NCBI GenBank assembly: GCA_029964075.1
Contig: CM057150.1
Location: forward strand, 1,488,001-1,552,000
From: Patiria pectinifera
Lineage: Eukaryota > Echinodermata > Asteroidea > Valvatida > Asterinidae
DNA: 64,000 bases
Direction: 5' to 3'
Shown here piece by piece: positions 36,275 through 50,900 of this stretch. Below the pieces are notes generated by a model that worked only from the letters and a program-made list of their open reading frames with translations, did not search any database and was not told the origin of the DNA. The position numbers and the translations under genes were made by a program. The stretch's first letter is position 1, and the number at the start of each line of letters is the position of its first letter.

Positions 36275-36808
36275 CAGTGTTGTAGTACTCGTACTCAGTA
36301 CTCGTACTCGAGTACTACTCGAGTACTTTTTCTGGAGTACTCGTACTCGTACTCGAATGTCAAAGTACTCTTACTCGAAATAAACGGTACTGTACTCGGG
36401 CAGCAAAGTACTCGTACTCGACATGTCAAAATTGTACTCGATCATTAAAGTACTCGAATAGTAGTGCTGGGGGGGGGGGGGATGTTATAGCTTCACTTAC
36501 CATGGCCTTATTTTTTCAGTTTGAAATGGTTGATTGGCTTGTGGAGAAATCAAGATTTCCTGATTTTCCTCTGTGCAAGTACAGTCCTGAAAAATACATT
36601 TAACAGCTAGCCGTGAGTTGGTCTATATATCGGTCTGACTGGCCGTATTCGGAAATGCATATACTCGTACTCGTACTCGGAAGTACAAGTACTCGTACTC
36701 GGAGACCTGTTCTTGTACTCGGAGGTACAAGTACTCGTACTCGTATTCAGCAACCTAAGTACTCGGAAGTACTCGGTAATTGGAAAAAAGTACTCGACAA
36801 CAACACTG
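36275..36808. mobile_element. hAT-like MITE filled with TACTCG repeats
   Basis: Ends CAGTGTTG and CAACACTG, flanked by ggtgctcc and ggtgttct (6/8 match). The interior is two clusters of gtactcgtactcg-type hexamers, opposite in orientation. It lies about 515 bp past the gene B stop and contains an AATAAA (36378). Confidence 0.75.
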
Positions 36809-37151
36809 GGTGTTCTGGGGTTTTTTTGCACAACTGATCACTAGCTTTTTTAAAACCAAGACTAATGCCAACTACGCATCGTAGGTATAGAAGAGCCTCT
36901 TGTCTGCTGTATAAGGTCGGCCTTTTTATGCATCATGTGGTGTTAGTTTTTATCCTCCACAACATTGGTATGTGCATACATGTATAAGTTGATCTTTTTT
37001 CTTAAGATGTCTGCCTTTTTATACAAAATGTGTCATCAGTTTTATCTTTTCATTACATTTTTATATGCATATGTGTGGGTATTTCACATATAAATTAATG
37101 CTTCTGGTAATTAGCTTTGGGAGGGTCATATTTTCTCATGCTTGATGACTT

Positions 37152-37290
37152 TTAAAATTAATGTGATTTTATGTGACTGTGTATTTTTAATGTTGATTGT
37201 TTGTTATGTTTATTGTCTTTATGTATGCTGGGCCCCATGGGAGACCAGTGGATTCCACTGAATGGGCCACCCAGTTGAAATAATATATAT
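37152..37290 (+). mobile_element. LINE-like 3' tail, copy 2
   Basis: Matches 33720-33905 (gtctttatgtatgctggg; ccacccagttgaaata). Truncated at its 5' end. Confidence 0.55.
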
Positions 37291-37340
37291 AGAACTAAGT
37301 TAATTCTCCTATATCTAGAACAGTTCCTTACATTACTAAA

Positions 37341-37504
37341 GGAATAAATGTGTGCTTCGGAGGTTTTTATCACTCTGTTTAAGACCACTTAGAGTCTGGG
37401 TGCTGATAATTACCCGAGCCGGAGGCGAGGGTAATTATCAGCACCCAGACTCTAAGTGGTCTTAAACAGAGTGATAAATACCGACGGAGCACATATTTAT
37501 TCCC
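37341..37504. repeat. Long hairpin, inner 50-bp arms almost perfect
   Basis: tttatcactctgtttaagac... through ...gataattaccc pairs with its complement across the loop gagccggaggcga (37416-37428). Outer arms continue with mismatches to ggaataaa / tttattcc. Confidence 0.92.
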
Positions 37505-40500
37505 ATTCATAAATACCTTTACGGTAAGAAAAAATCATATAATTCGTTCAAAACATCTCGATTTTGTTCAACAAATTCACTGTATGCTTTTTGAAACATC
37601 GCTCTTGCAAAATAATGGAGTGTTCAGCTGGCGAGTAAGATGTAAACAACCCTTTTATGGAGATTGACGCGCGGGTATCATGTTCTGGGCGATGTTGCGC
37701 AGAACGCACCTGGCGCATTGCGTTTTGAATTTAGAACTATACAATTCTGACTCGCTGGTAGTGTTGCGCATGCCTACGTGAGAATTGTGAACGTTCAACC
37801 AATGAAACGATAAGAGGCACTGGATTTTTGGGAGTTCACATTTTATTGTGACACTGGAAAAGACCAGCTAGCCATGTCTTTATCATCCGTTTAAGACCGG
37901 CCACGTGACGGGCTCTCGACCAATAGGAATGCGTAAACTGTCTTAGGTATTTATGAACTTTGATTATAATTTCGACAATTATTGTTCCCGATGGTTTAAA
38001 TGGTTGGGTGTAATATGCCACCATGAGTGATATGTTTATCTATAAATGTATATAAAAAGATTGTTTGCTACATAAATGGCTCACTTAGGCACTTACTTAT
38101 ACCGTTCACATTGTCATAGCAACTGAGGCATCTCATTGCCTTTGAAGAAGACAGGTTACCAAACCTTTACCTGTGTTAATGGTATAGTCAAGCGCCGGGA
38201 ATCCATCCTACTCTACTGGGAACAAGTCTAAACGTCATAGACGCATGACCAATCAGATCGCATTATGCTAATTAGCGGACACTATTTGGCACCGGACGGT
38301 TTTTGGCACGACACCGGGGCTGGCGCTATTGAGGGGGAGGGGGGGTCCCCGTCCTCAGCTTTGTCTGTTATCTTTGAAACATTTGATTGGCCTCTCATGT
38401 CAAAACCAATTAAATGTAAAACTTTCATCTTTGTTTCAAAATCATACAGTATGATGTCTCTGTAGCAAGACATCAATTTATATTTTGCCGGAACCCACAA
38501 AATCAGGGACCCTAAAATAAGGCGAAGCGGAGACGAGGCCTTGGTCGGGAAAAATTGTATGCTTAGGGCAAAATCTAATATTGAATTTACAACACCCCGA
38601 CGAAATTCCATCTTATGAATGGCATATGCATAATTAACGACGACGCCATATTGGATTTCGGTCTGCCTAATAACTTCAAACATTTTACAAAGCAGCTTTC
38701 GGTGTATTGTAAAAAAATGTTACTATTTACCTTTCAGTTCTTTTGACATAAATTGTAGAAATAAGCAAGGATGTAATTTCTTTTTGAATAAGGAGCAGAT
38801 TTTGTTTCAAATGAAACAGAGTAAAGATTACAATAATGTTAAACAATAAAGACGGGCCTCAATCCATTTGATGGAGACAGTAAGCAGTAAGTATAGATAA
38901 GGTAATGCTTACTTCTGAGGCAAACTTAGTTCTGTCTTGAAGTGTGCATGTCAATATCGTGTGGACATTATTGATGTTTTTCCCGCTGTTATAGTTACAA
39001 CTTCCCTTACCCAATAACAGGACAAGATCGAACTTTTTCCTTGACCAAAATATAAAACCAAAAGCCACTGGTAACAAACAAGATACAACGACTTTTGAAT
39101 TATTTTGCAGCAGATTTATTGGAGCTCCTTTTCTGGCTTTCACTGGACAGCACTTTTCTAGGAATGGATTAAAATCAAGAACACTGTGTTTTTATTCGAT
39201 CCCAGCTGCAACTGGAATGTACATGTGCCTTACAAGCTATCAAAACCAGATTCTCTTTCTCTCAATCGTCGGTGACCAATTCCCACAGGTCAAAGGTTAA
39301 ACGGGTAATGTTCACAGACCAATCAGAATGTACACTGACAAACATTCCACCAATCAGACTGCAGAGCTGCTTATCCACGATTGTCCAGCTAAAATATACA
39401 AACTTGTTCATCAGAACTTAACGGCTACATTTGACATTTTCCAAATATCGGCTTTGTCTCGGATTCGGCTTCATGTCCAAATCATTAAGAATCGTTTAAA
39501 TTCCAAACCAAAACGGAAATACTGTGGCCTCATATTGTAAACATTTATGATCCCGATACAGAATATGGACTCCATTAAGCCACAATCACCAAGCCAGCGG
39601 TCTAAACACTCCTGAAACTAAATTCTGAGACAAAGCCGACTTTTGAAGGAAAAAGTAACCTTTATTTTTTTTGTTAAAAACGGCGGTAAGTACTGAGTAT
39701 TAAATAAAACAATTAAAACATAACACAAATATTGCATTTAATCTTTACAGAGATCATAACGAGGACGAAATCCTTCAATTCCAAAAATCCAACATGTTGG
39801 GCGCATTCTTTGTACGGAGTACTCAAAAACAGATTCGTCATAGTGGTTTGGTCGCAAATCCAAAATGCTGCGAAATCCAAGGTTACAATTTCATGCAGTT
39901 ACTTATTAGAAAGTACTGCTGAGCAAACTGTTTGTGTATAAAGTAAACACTGACAGTGTATACCAGTTTACAACAAACGTGGCATGACATGTTGGCGGGT
40001 CATCTTGGTTTTTTTGTTTGTTTTTGTTTGGCTAAGTGTATCCTTTGGCAATTTGGCACTCTATAAATCCAGTTATTATTATTATTATTATCTCTCTTGT
40101 GCTTAGCAGCTCCAGGTGTTGGATTTCAGGTTGAAAATCAAATCTCAGTAATATACATTTAGATGTACTGTCCTTTCTAAATACAATGTATTCCAATTTC
40201 ACGCCAACAAAGAAATGATTATTTTCGTAATTGATATTTTCCCAAAAATACAACATTTGGAAAGAATGTACATGTTTTATCCAGACCACTCACTTGGTTG
40301 TGTACAAAGTCTGTGGAGGGTTGAATGCATTTTCAAAGGAGTTTCTCGCAAAAATGAAAATGTTTCTCAGTCACAGATTCTCGTCTTTTCAACACTTTTG
40401 CAATGATAACCTTCATTGAGATAATGTATGACGAACAAAAAGTTGTGTCAGGATTAAACACTACAGTGTATTTTCCAGAAGTTATTCACTTTTGAGAAAG

Positions 40501-43500
40501 AACAAAAAATCGACCCACGTTTAGTTGTGGAATTAACAAATGCAATTAAATTTGAAATTATTTACGGCCAGACATAAATATCAAGTTCTGGCAAGGTAGA
40601 CTGGTTACCCCCCCCCCCCCTCACGGTCAGTATTGATAATATCTGGTCTCCTCACAGGGCAGATCTTTTTTGAGCACAGAAATTTTTAAAGACAAAATTA
40701 TATTGAAGTTATTGAGGAACAAGGACAGTACATCCTTAATAACATGATCGGGATTAAAATACTCTGATATGCAAATCGACATCTTGATTACAATAACTCG
40801 TTTTTTAAAGAATGCACTTACTTTTTAAAAAGGAACCACTTAAATTGCTTCATTTGCTCTTTACTGAGTACTGAAAATAAAAACACTGCGCACAAACTAA
40901 TTGCAATATATGAAACTAAACCAAAATCTGAATTCCAAAAAGTAAAACTGATAAGAGTTTAACAGTTTTAAAACACATACGAATATACATTAGTCTAAAT
41001 TTTAAAGACGCATTTTCTATGTTCTTTTTGAGTCTCAACTCAAAACATGTATTTGTTACTTTTCATCGCCATTTTTCTAGCAATATAAACGTTATTTACC
41101 TTTGAATGAGACATGGAACAGAAAAATCCAACGACGTTTATTTATTGACTTATTTCTTCTCAAATTCGAATTAACGCTTCCAGACAATAATTTGATTCTC
41201 GCAGGGTGGGTTTACTTGTACTTTTTTAAAAATCCGTTAGGAGAAAAACATCCAATTGTTGTTTTTTTGAGAGCACCGGGATGCATCTTTAAAGATCGAC
41301 TGTTACTATAAGCACAAAGACGTAAAATATGTAAAAGATAAAGTCTCAATAAAATCTATAATATACAGTTTAATTAGTACAAAAAAATACCTATTTTGGT
41401 TAATCATTTGCAGGAATTTGTAAATATCAGGATGGAAGAAAACACCATCAAGCACTAGCTGCAAGCTCACTGTATTAAAAATATATCATTTAGAAAAATC
41501 TGCATTTCTTTAATTACAAATATAATCAGTACGGTGTATTGGCAATTTAAAGTACTTATATTCCTCACACAAATTTGTTTATTCAATTTTAATGCTTTGT
41601 TCTTTTGATATATAAAAAAATGTTCGTCATATTTCAAAATCGTGGTCGATGATACAAAAGCAATTTACAAGCCAGACACTCTGCACAAAACGGTGCATAA
41701 AATGATCTCAAATGCGCAATAAAATACTGAGTATATTTTTGTTACAAAAAATTATCCAATCGGGAATATATTTAATATTTCCCTGCGTGTTGGATCAGGT
41801 GGTTTATAGCATTGTATAGGTCCATAAAAAATAGCTCCGAGTAACATGATAATATAACTTTCAAAATGCCTTGTCAAACTAAAAACAGTATTTCATGTTA
41901 AACAAAAATATGTCTTATAACTTCATACCGGAAGGTAAATTTTAAGTCTTGTGCCTATCATAAAACAAGTTAAATGACTTATATCAGCTCTTACAACAAA
42001 CAAGAGTTGAAACAAATACAATTTAGGGAAGAAGAGCATTCTTATGGTGTGAAATGATGCAAGATCCGCAATTGTACAATGTTGAAAAAAATACAAGTAA
42101 AAAATGGTCTCTCAAAACAGGAATGTTACTCTTATTTTGTCATCAAGCACGAAATCCGTAGGATTTTTATGAGTCAAAGACGTTTTAAACAAATAACGAT
42201 TATAAACGCGACTGTCCATTGTTGCTTGTGAGTTGTCCCATAATGATAAGTGTAAGCCTAAAGGGATTATTATCCAAAAAATGCCTTTAACATATCCACA
42301 GTGTCAATAACACCTGATCACATGGATTCTGATAAGGCACGTTATTCTGATGTGACAAAGCACAAAGGCATATCGGATTGTTCAGAAAAATAAACCCGGT
42401 CCATATTTTTGTGACCATTTACAGAAAAAAAACCCATACTGAACTCCAACTTCAGAAAATTATGTTCACTTTAGGTGTGCAGGGAAAAAGAGACCACGCT
42501 GTTCCCAAATGATTTGATGACCACCCCCCCCCCCCCATAAAAAAGGGGGGAGGGGGGCACTTTCTGTACAAAATAATGCTTCTTTATGTTTTGGAGCACC
42601 GTATGCACTGATATTCTTTAAATTTTAGTTCCACAACTTTTTTTCAACCCAACGCTTCCTCAAAATGGAATGATCACCTCTTGTACCTTTTCCCCCTTCC
42701 AGTTATCAATGGCGATGTGTATCCATACTGAAAAAAAAACTTAATGTAATGTGACGATTGTTAGTATATTAAAAATAATGGAAGGAACAAAGTCAAATAT
42801 ATTTACAAAAATTAAATGATATTACAAATCAAAAAATGTCTGCATAAATTATTACCGTTTTGCATATTTCCATATATTATACATGTACAACTATGACAAC
42901 CACGATTAATACAAAATTATTTTTAATATATATCATTAAAGTACATACTCAAACAAACTAGTTAAAAACCAAACTGTAAACAATTTAAAAATAAAAGTGT
43001 CTTGGATAAATGTCTGCCGACTAAACAAAAATGATCAAATAATTGAGCTATAGAGAGAAATAAGCAAAGCTGCCAATTCTTAAAATGTGCACATTGTATT
43101 CAAGCAAGGAATTCATTTTAGCATGGGTGGGGGAAAAACAAATCAACAAGTGCGCATGAACAGTTGACAATGCGCACGAATAGTGCATATGGCGCCTAGT
43201 GACCCCTTTCAATAGCCCCAGTGGGAGGACACACTGCATGCGCGTACTGACTCGTATGCATATACGCACAATTTTGTTTTGAATCTGCATGAATTGGTAA
43301 TAACTTGGCACGAGCGTCCAGTGCCTTCTGCAGTGTGGTCAAGATTCCCTTTCAGTGGTCGCCCAACTATCCCTCTGTAACCGTTGAAGGGGTACTGCTT
43401 AAAGATGCTGTTAATTCACACAGCACAAAACAAATTCAATTTAAAAGTACGACAAAAAGAAATTTGGTTTATATTATACCTTTAAAATCTTGGCAAGGAA

Positions 43501-44781
43501 TGGTTATTTACAGCTTGTTCAGATGTTGAAAATTAGACACGTTTTATAGGCTAAATCATTTTTTTTTTTTTCAAAGAAGGTTTTTATATTAAAACATTTT
43601 CTTCTGCATCCTAGAATGTGATCATTTGGTTCAAGGAAAGATTTGGTTTTTCAAGTGACTTTGAATCTAAATCATGAGATAAACGGTAACGAGAAACTAA
43701 GTACAAAACAAAGGTGACATATTCCACAATCATATGTTCACTCTCTACTCATATCTTTGAGACTTTGTGACAACATTTTCTATGGTTAACTGGGTAGGAC
43801 TCGAACCAACGACCCCCCGATTACTAGTACAGGTATCTTGTGATTCACTATTTAAATGTACAACTTCAGTATGGTGTACATATACTGATCACATAAAGGT
43901 ATAACATGTATAAGGCTGCATCCGAATCAGCTGTCTACAGCTAGGTCTAGGTCTGCGTCTATTGAAAATACACGAGGACGTGCTGACAATAGACGTAGCC
44001 ATAGCTCTAGCTCTGGAAATCCGTTTGGGACACGGCCTAACATTGCATTAAGGCTTGCTCATAATTAATGTGAATGTCAGGAACATTGGACGTCACACAA
44101 ATTTGCAGTCGAATTTGCAAGAATTGGAATGTTTTCAACAAGTGCGAATTTGCAGCATACGTGCACTTGCCATGACATCACAAATTCCCATTCAGTTTCA
44201 TTACGTGAAACTCCCATTTGCCAAAACCCCTGAACTGTACCTACCGATATCACTGTGACTCTTATCAGCTGTTATCAGTAAAGTAATTATAAGATAAACA
44301 CTTACCCTGGCACCCACTTCCCCAGGGCCAGTGACCATGAGCTGGCGGTGTCAAATAACGGAAACCTTGAAGAGCATGGCTGGAGTCGGACTGTTTCTTA
44401 TTTGATATCTCGAGATATATTTGATCGATTTTTATGATTCAAAGTTGCTCACATAATAACTTTTGACACTTCCAAATATTTTACATTATAAACAAGAACC
44501 TAGACTTTGGTAGATATTTTTTGTCAGTAAGCTCACAGGCAGAGGCGCCATACACCACCTGTTCACGGCTCAATAACTCTTGATCAGATAAGAGAGATCG
44601 CGTTGAAAGCTGCTGAATCTGAAATCGGTAGGTACGACCCGAGTTTGTCATAGGCAAACTCGGGTCTAGCTCAAATGGGAGATTCACGTAATGTTTGCAC
44701 CGAGCATGAACAAGCCTTAAGGAATGTCTTAGAACACATGTTTCATATTTACGGATGAGCGAAATCATTCCTTATCAGCGT
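37505..44781. other. Gene-poor, AT-rich stretch
   Basis: No exon I can support. It holds short homopolymer and microsatellite runs (for example poly-C near 40609-40620 and 42524-42536, and (TTA)n near 40075). The right end is likely the 3' UTR of gene C. Reading frames here are short and have no recognisable domain. Confidence 0.5.
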
Positions 44782-44919
44782 CTACTTATCCTCCGGTTTC
44801 ATCCGTGCGAAGTCCAGCGAAGCGTACTCCGTTGATTCCTCTGTCTGGATGGGTGGTTGGTCTACAGGATGTTGCTTCATATGACCCACCTCAGCATAGA
44901 TCAAGCCGTCCTCGGTCAC
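44782..44919 (-). CDS. Gene C terminal exon: LIYAEV and TEYASL motifs, stop
   Basis: 138 nt, 45 residues then TAG. It opens VTEDGLIYAEVGH and ends TEYASLDFARMKPEDK. Two Tyr motifs 23 residues apart. Acceptor ctattttcctag. Its 3' UTR would run left of 44781; I see no clear AATAAA close by. Confidence 0.78.
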   Translation of the reverse strand: MTEDGLIYAEVGHMKQHPVDQPPIQTEESTEYASLDFARMKPEDK

Positions 44920-47900
44920 CTAGGAAAATAGATTACAAGAAAGGATTATCATTATATTAGTTATCATCCAAGTGCGAGTGGAATAATGTATTGCGTCTGT
45001 GTTGCATTTACCACAAAGCCAAAGGCTGAAGGACAAATGGAACACAGACACACTACATTTCCGTGAGAACAATAGAGGACAATAGGGTCCCCAATTCCCG
45101 AAGGTCCCCAATTTGGCGATGTGTAGAAAACATATGGGGAGGTCTTCCTAAAAAGTTAAAGAACAACCAAAAGGGGGACAATAGGGGGTCCGCAACTACA
45201 GGCAAATACACACTTGTGTGGGTGCAAATGGGTAAAGAAATGATGCCCATTTATCATGGAACAAGCACGCTGTGCACACACTTGTCAGCAGTTATCGTTC
45301 ACGTGCATGCCGCAGGAATAACGTACGCATCTTAGAATAGCGGCATATGTGGAGTGCGATATGGATCGTGGTATTAAGTATAGGACCATGGTCTTAGGTA
45401 TATCACACTGTTGTTGCCATGGATTGACAAATCACAACTGCCCTGCCTGTTACTCCCAGTCCCGCCCAAAACTGCCCAGCACTTATCAGACTTATGGATT
45501 TGTCAGGGAATATTATAATGTACATGTAACACAATGCAATACAAGTGCTGGTCAATTTTATCTACATACTAATGTAAAGTCTGTCAGGAGCAAAATATAT
45601 GGCCCATCAGGCAGGAGTTTATCTCCGGATGAAAAGACCGGGAATTGTTCCCCCTGGATGGGATGCTAGTCCATTACAGGTTACTCCCCAGCTAATGCAG
45701 GTACCCATTTATACTCCTGGGTGGAGAGAGGCAAGTGGGGTAAAGTGGCCTGCCCTTGACACAACATATTGCCAGCAGCTGGATTCGAACCCCTGGCTCT
45801 GATCATGAATCACAAGGCCCTAACCACTGGGCCAGACTTTGTTTTCCCATGTCCCTACCCTATACTCTATTTCTAATACATGTATAAGGAAATAATTTAA
45901 TAAACAGCCCTAATGCTTTTGAATGAAGTGAATGTACATAAAGTTCAAAGACTGGCCACACTATGCTGCATGAGGGCTCCCTTCATGGACACCATTAACT
46001 GCACGAAGAAGACATGACTGTTTGCCTATCGTTTTTATCTTTGGCAAATAAATATTGCGTGTGGGCTTAAGCATGGTAAATCCATCACATTGTTGACACA
46101 TCCGGGTTATGGTTCCGTCAAGCATGTCAAGTGTTTTGTTTTGGACTGTTATGCATGGACTTATGCCAAAATCACTTGAAATTCATTACGTGCTTATAAA
46201 TTACAAACAAAATGACAGAATTTCCTTATTGTTGTTCTGGTTCATGCAACTTGCCATGAGGAAGTAAGTTGCAAAACTAAATTTTTGGGTCGACAACCTT
46301 AATGACTAAAGCATGAATCATGTTTTCATGTACATGTAGTATTTAGACTGCCATTTGGTATAATGTTTGAAGATATGAAGATCTGATACCCATGCAACAG
46401 TATTATTGTTGCGAGTTCTTCAGCAAAAAATAATAAAACCCTGAAAACGCAGCGTGAGAAGATGACCTTTAACACATCTAGCTCATTATTACCCCTCGCC
46501 CTTCATACGTTTATTTTCTATTTTTTACACTATCCAATCCATCTGTATATTTCACACGGATTCTACACAACATTTATCTTCTGTAATCAGACAGACTTTG
46601 CACTTTATCACTAAGTAAAGTCAGAAATCCGCTTCTAGAATTGTTTCTCTGTTTACTGACATTATAAAAACCGAAACTCTCTGTAGATATTTGCTAAACA
46701 GTGCCCATTGACAGATTGACAAGATTAAATAATGACATATCAAGCATTGAATCTAACGACTGTATTAAGCAAACTGACAATATGGAGACAAACTCATTGT
46801 CAGCGAAAATGGCCTTTGTATTTCTAGGTTTTGGGTAAAAAAAAAAGAAGGGAGCCAAAACGGGGATTTAAAAAAAAAAAAGTCCCATTTTTGTTGTTTA
46901 ACAATTGTTGAAAGGGGCAGTTGCTGCAATTCTAAGAAAAAATACAATTTTAAAAAGGGACGAGATGTCTCTAAGATACTTTAATGTTCTGTAATGTCAT
47001 TCCTGATCAATAAATATATTTTTTAACACAGAACAAAGAATGTATCAGGGCTCTTGAACCTGTGCCCTGCAGAATACAGTAGCCAGCATTCTTATCATAG
47101 GGGCTGGGTGGGGCTACTGAATGCTACAATGGTCGGGGGAGTTTCACCTGTTACCCAGCCTTTGTAAAATTAATAAGTGTGAGGAGGGGGGGGGGGGGCT
47201 GGAGGAAAGTCATCATCTTTTTATGGGGGCGCTCTTCAAATATAGTATCGGGCAATAGGTGGCACTTCATGGCAGCACAATTACAGACATCCGCAATATT
47301 TTTTATGAGGGAGGGCAATATTTTTTATGAGGGAGCGTGCCCCCTCCACTTACTTACGCAGTTGATTCCAAAACTGTGCCAACTGAGCTATCCAGCCAAT
47401 CCTACCAGTATGTTGCTGGTCCCCATTTTCCCCAATATTTTGTACTGCAACAATTATTTGTTTTCTATTTGTAGTAAAAAGCAAAGAAGACTTACCACTC
47501 GTCCACTTGTGTCCTGTTGAGCCCCAACACTTGCATATGTATCAGCAGAGTCTAAATGATCAAAATGAAAAATGTTCAGTTAAGGTTGAGTAAACCATTT
47601 GTAATTTTTGCATTTTTGAACAAAGGTGCTCAAAATCTAAAGACAGATGTTTAATAGCTAATCTGCTGAAGTTTTGGCTCTGTAAAATGCTGTGTATTTC
47701 GAGAAAACGGAACAAACATATACACCATCTCATGACACAATCCCAAATCTGCATTCAGGACATGCTTACCATCAGCGGGTTGTCACAGATTCACCCAATT
47801 GCAAACCAACTAAAAGGGCAGATTCACAGGGGCAGATTCACAGAAATTTGAAAAAATTTGTCACTTGACACATCTTTGGAAATGACCTTCTTTTGTTGTT

Positions 47901-50900
47901 TTCTTCAAAATGACAGCTTGACAGAAGGAATAATTTCAAAGGGAGTTTATTACCATTACTATCTTTAAACCAAGTAAGCATTTTCACAATAATGTGGTCG
48001 GCTACTTTTTGGATAGCTTCAATAATACTCCACCTTTAAACTCATTGCTTGCTTCCCCCTGTTCCTATGCTCCCACTCATTGCTTCCTCCTTGTGATACT
48101 GCCCTGCCTACCCTTTACACTCTCCTCAGCTGCAATAATACTCCACCTTTAAACTCATTGCTTGCTTCCCCCTGTTCCTATGCTCCCACTCATTGCTTCC
48201 TCCTTGTGATACTGCCCTGCCTACCCTTTACACTCTCCTCAGCTGCAATAATACTCCACCTTTAAACTCATTGCTTGCTTCCCCCTGTTCCTATGCTCCC
48301 ACTCATTGCTTCCTCCTTGTGATACTGCCCTGCCTACCCTTTACACTCTCCTCAGCTGCAATAATACTCCACCTTTAAACTCATTGCTTGCTTCCCCCTG
48401 TTCCTATGCTCCCACTCATTGCTTCCTCCTTGTCATACTGCCCTGCTCCCCCTTTACACTCTCCTCAGCTGCAATAATCTACTCTACCTTTAAACTCATT
48501 GCTTGCTTCCCCCTGTTCCTATGCTCCCACTCATTGCTTCCTCCTTGTGATACTGCCCTGCCTACCCTTTACACTCTCCTCAGCTGCAATAATACTCCAC
48601 CTTTAAACTCATTGCTTGCTTCCCCCTGTTCCTATGCTCCCACTCATTGCTTCCTCCTTGTCATACTGCCCTGCCTACCCTTTACACTCTCCTCAGCTGC
48701 AATAATACTCCACCTTTAAACTCATTGCTTGCTTCCCCCTGTTCCTATGCTCCCACTCATTGCTTCCTCCTTGTCATACTGCCCTGCCTACCCTTTACAC
48801 TCTCCTCAGCTGCAATAATACTCCACCTTTAAACTCATTGCTTGCTTCCACCTGTTCCTATGCCACCACTAATAGCTTACTCCTTGTGATACTGCCCTGC
48901 CTACCCTTTAAACTCTCCTCAGCTGCAATAATACTCCACCTTTAACCTCATTGCTTGCTATCCCCTGTTCCTATGCTCCCACTCATTGCTTCCTCCTTGT
49001 CATACTGCCCTGCCTACCCTTTACACTCTCCTCAGCTGCAATAATACTCCACCTTTAAACTCATTGCTTGCTTCCCCCTGTTCCTATGCTCCCACTCATT
49101 GCTTCCTCCTTGTGATACTGCCCTGCTCCCACTTTACACTCTCCTCAGCTGCAATAATACTCTACCTTTAAACTCATTGCTTGCTTCCCCCTGTTCCTAT
49201 GCTCCCACTCATTGCTTCCTCCTTGTCATACTGCCCTGCCTACCCTTTACACTCTCCTCAGCTGCAATAATACTCCACATTTAAACTCATTTCTTGCTTT
49301 TCCCTGTTCCTATGCTCCCACTCATTGCTTCCTCCTTGTGATACTGCCCTGCCTACCCTTTACACTCTCCTCAGCTGCAATAATACTCCACCTTTAAACT
49401 CATTGCTTGCTTCCCCCTGTTCCTATGCTCCCACTCATTGCTTCCTCCTTGTGATACTGCCCTGCCTACCCTTTACACTCTCCTCAGCTGCAATAATACT
49501 CCACCTTTAAACTCATTGCTTGCTTCCCCCTGTTCCTATGCTCCCACTCATTGCTTCCTCCTTGTCATACTGCCCTGCTCCCCCTTTACACTCTCCTCAG
49601 CTGCAATAATCTACTCTACCTTTAAACTCATTGCTTGCTTCCCCCTGTTCCTATGCTCCCACTCATTGCTTCCTCCTTGTGATACTGCCCTGCCTACCCT
49701 TTACACTCTCCTCAGCTGCAATAATACTCCACCTTTAAACTCATTGCTTGCTTCCCCCTGTTCCTATGCTCCCACTCATTGCTTCCTCCTTGTGATACTG
49801 CCCTGCCTACCCTTTACACTCTCCTCAGCTGCAATAATACTCCACCTTTAAACTCATTGCTTGCTTCCCTGTTCCTATGCTCCCACTCATTGCTTCCTCC
49901 TTGTCATACTGCCCTGCCTACCCTTTACACTCTCCTCAGCTGCAATAATACTCCACCTTTAAACTCATTGCTTGCTTCCCCTGTTCCTATGCTCCCACTC
50001 ATTGCTTCCTCCTTGTGATACTGCCCTGCCTACCCTTTACACTCTCCTCAGCTGCAATAATACTCCACCTTTAAACTCATTGCTTGCTTCCCCCTGTTCC
50101 TATGCTCCCACTCATTGCTTCCTCCTTGTCATACTGCCCTGCCTACCCTTTACACTCTCCTCAGCTGCAATAATACTCCACCTTTAAACTCATTGCTTGC
50201 TTCCCCCTGTTCCTATGCTCCCACTCATTGCTTCCTCCTTGTGATACTGCCCTGCTCCCACTTTACACTCTCCTCAGCTGCAATAATACTCTACCTTTAA
50301 ACTCATTGCTTGCTTCCCCCTGTTCCTATGCTCCCACTCATTGCTTCCTCCTTGTCATACTGCCCTGCTCCCCTTTACACTCTCCTCAGCTTACATATTA
50401 TGATAATGATTTTCCTTTTATTGTTGCCGATAAACTGCAAGATTTTATAATATAGTTGATTCTTGTACACCAGCACTTACGGGAAAAATCTATCAGAGCT
50501 TTTGGCAACCACCCTTTCAATGTATGTGACGCTACTGTCCAATCTCTGTTCGATTGCGAGACATGCGGGTACGGTGATGCGGAATTCATCAGGGCAACGG
50601 TGAGGTTTGGTACCAGATTGAAAGAACATCACAAAATCGGTTGAGTCAGACCAGAAGTCAGCAGTGTCCGACCATGCGCAAGCCACAGGACACACCATTC
50701 ACTGGACCAGCACATGTATCATCGACCAGGAGGCACACTTCCTACCACTAAAGATACAGGAGGCAATCTACATCCTCCACCATGAGCCGTCTATGAACCG
50801 TGACCAGGATTACCAATTAGTGCCGGTCTACGAGGCAATCTTACGGCCTTGTAATCAAACAGGCACTGGACAACAGCGTCATCACGTACATTGAGAAAGG

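Noticed and set aside
38282..38683. 133-codon minus-strand open frame
   Set aside because: No domain, no splice or start context and low-complexity flanks; likely chance.
38859..39143. 94-codon minus-strand frame with hydrophobic stretch
   Set aside because: No recognised family, and no evidence beyond its length; not listed as a gene.
47771..47810. Extra gene C exon between cccttttag and gtaagc
   Set aside because: The phase required by neighbouring exons puts a stop (TGA) inside it.
48020..50392. Possible CRISPR-like array
   Set aside because: Units abut with no unique spacers, and the genome is animal.
48080..50455. Many 61- to 137-codon open frames beginning MLPP
   Set aside because: They recur every 113 bp because the satellite unit has no stop in one register; there is no domain, and the unit length is not a multiple of three.
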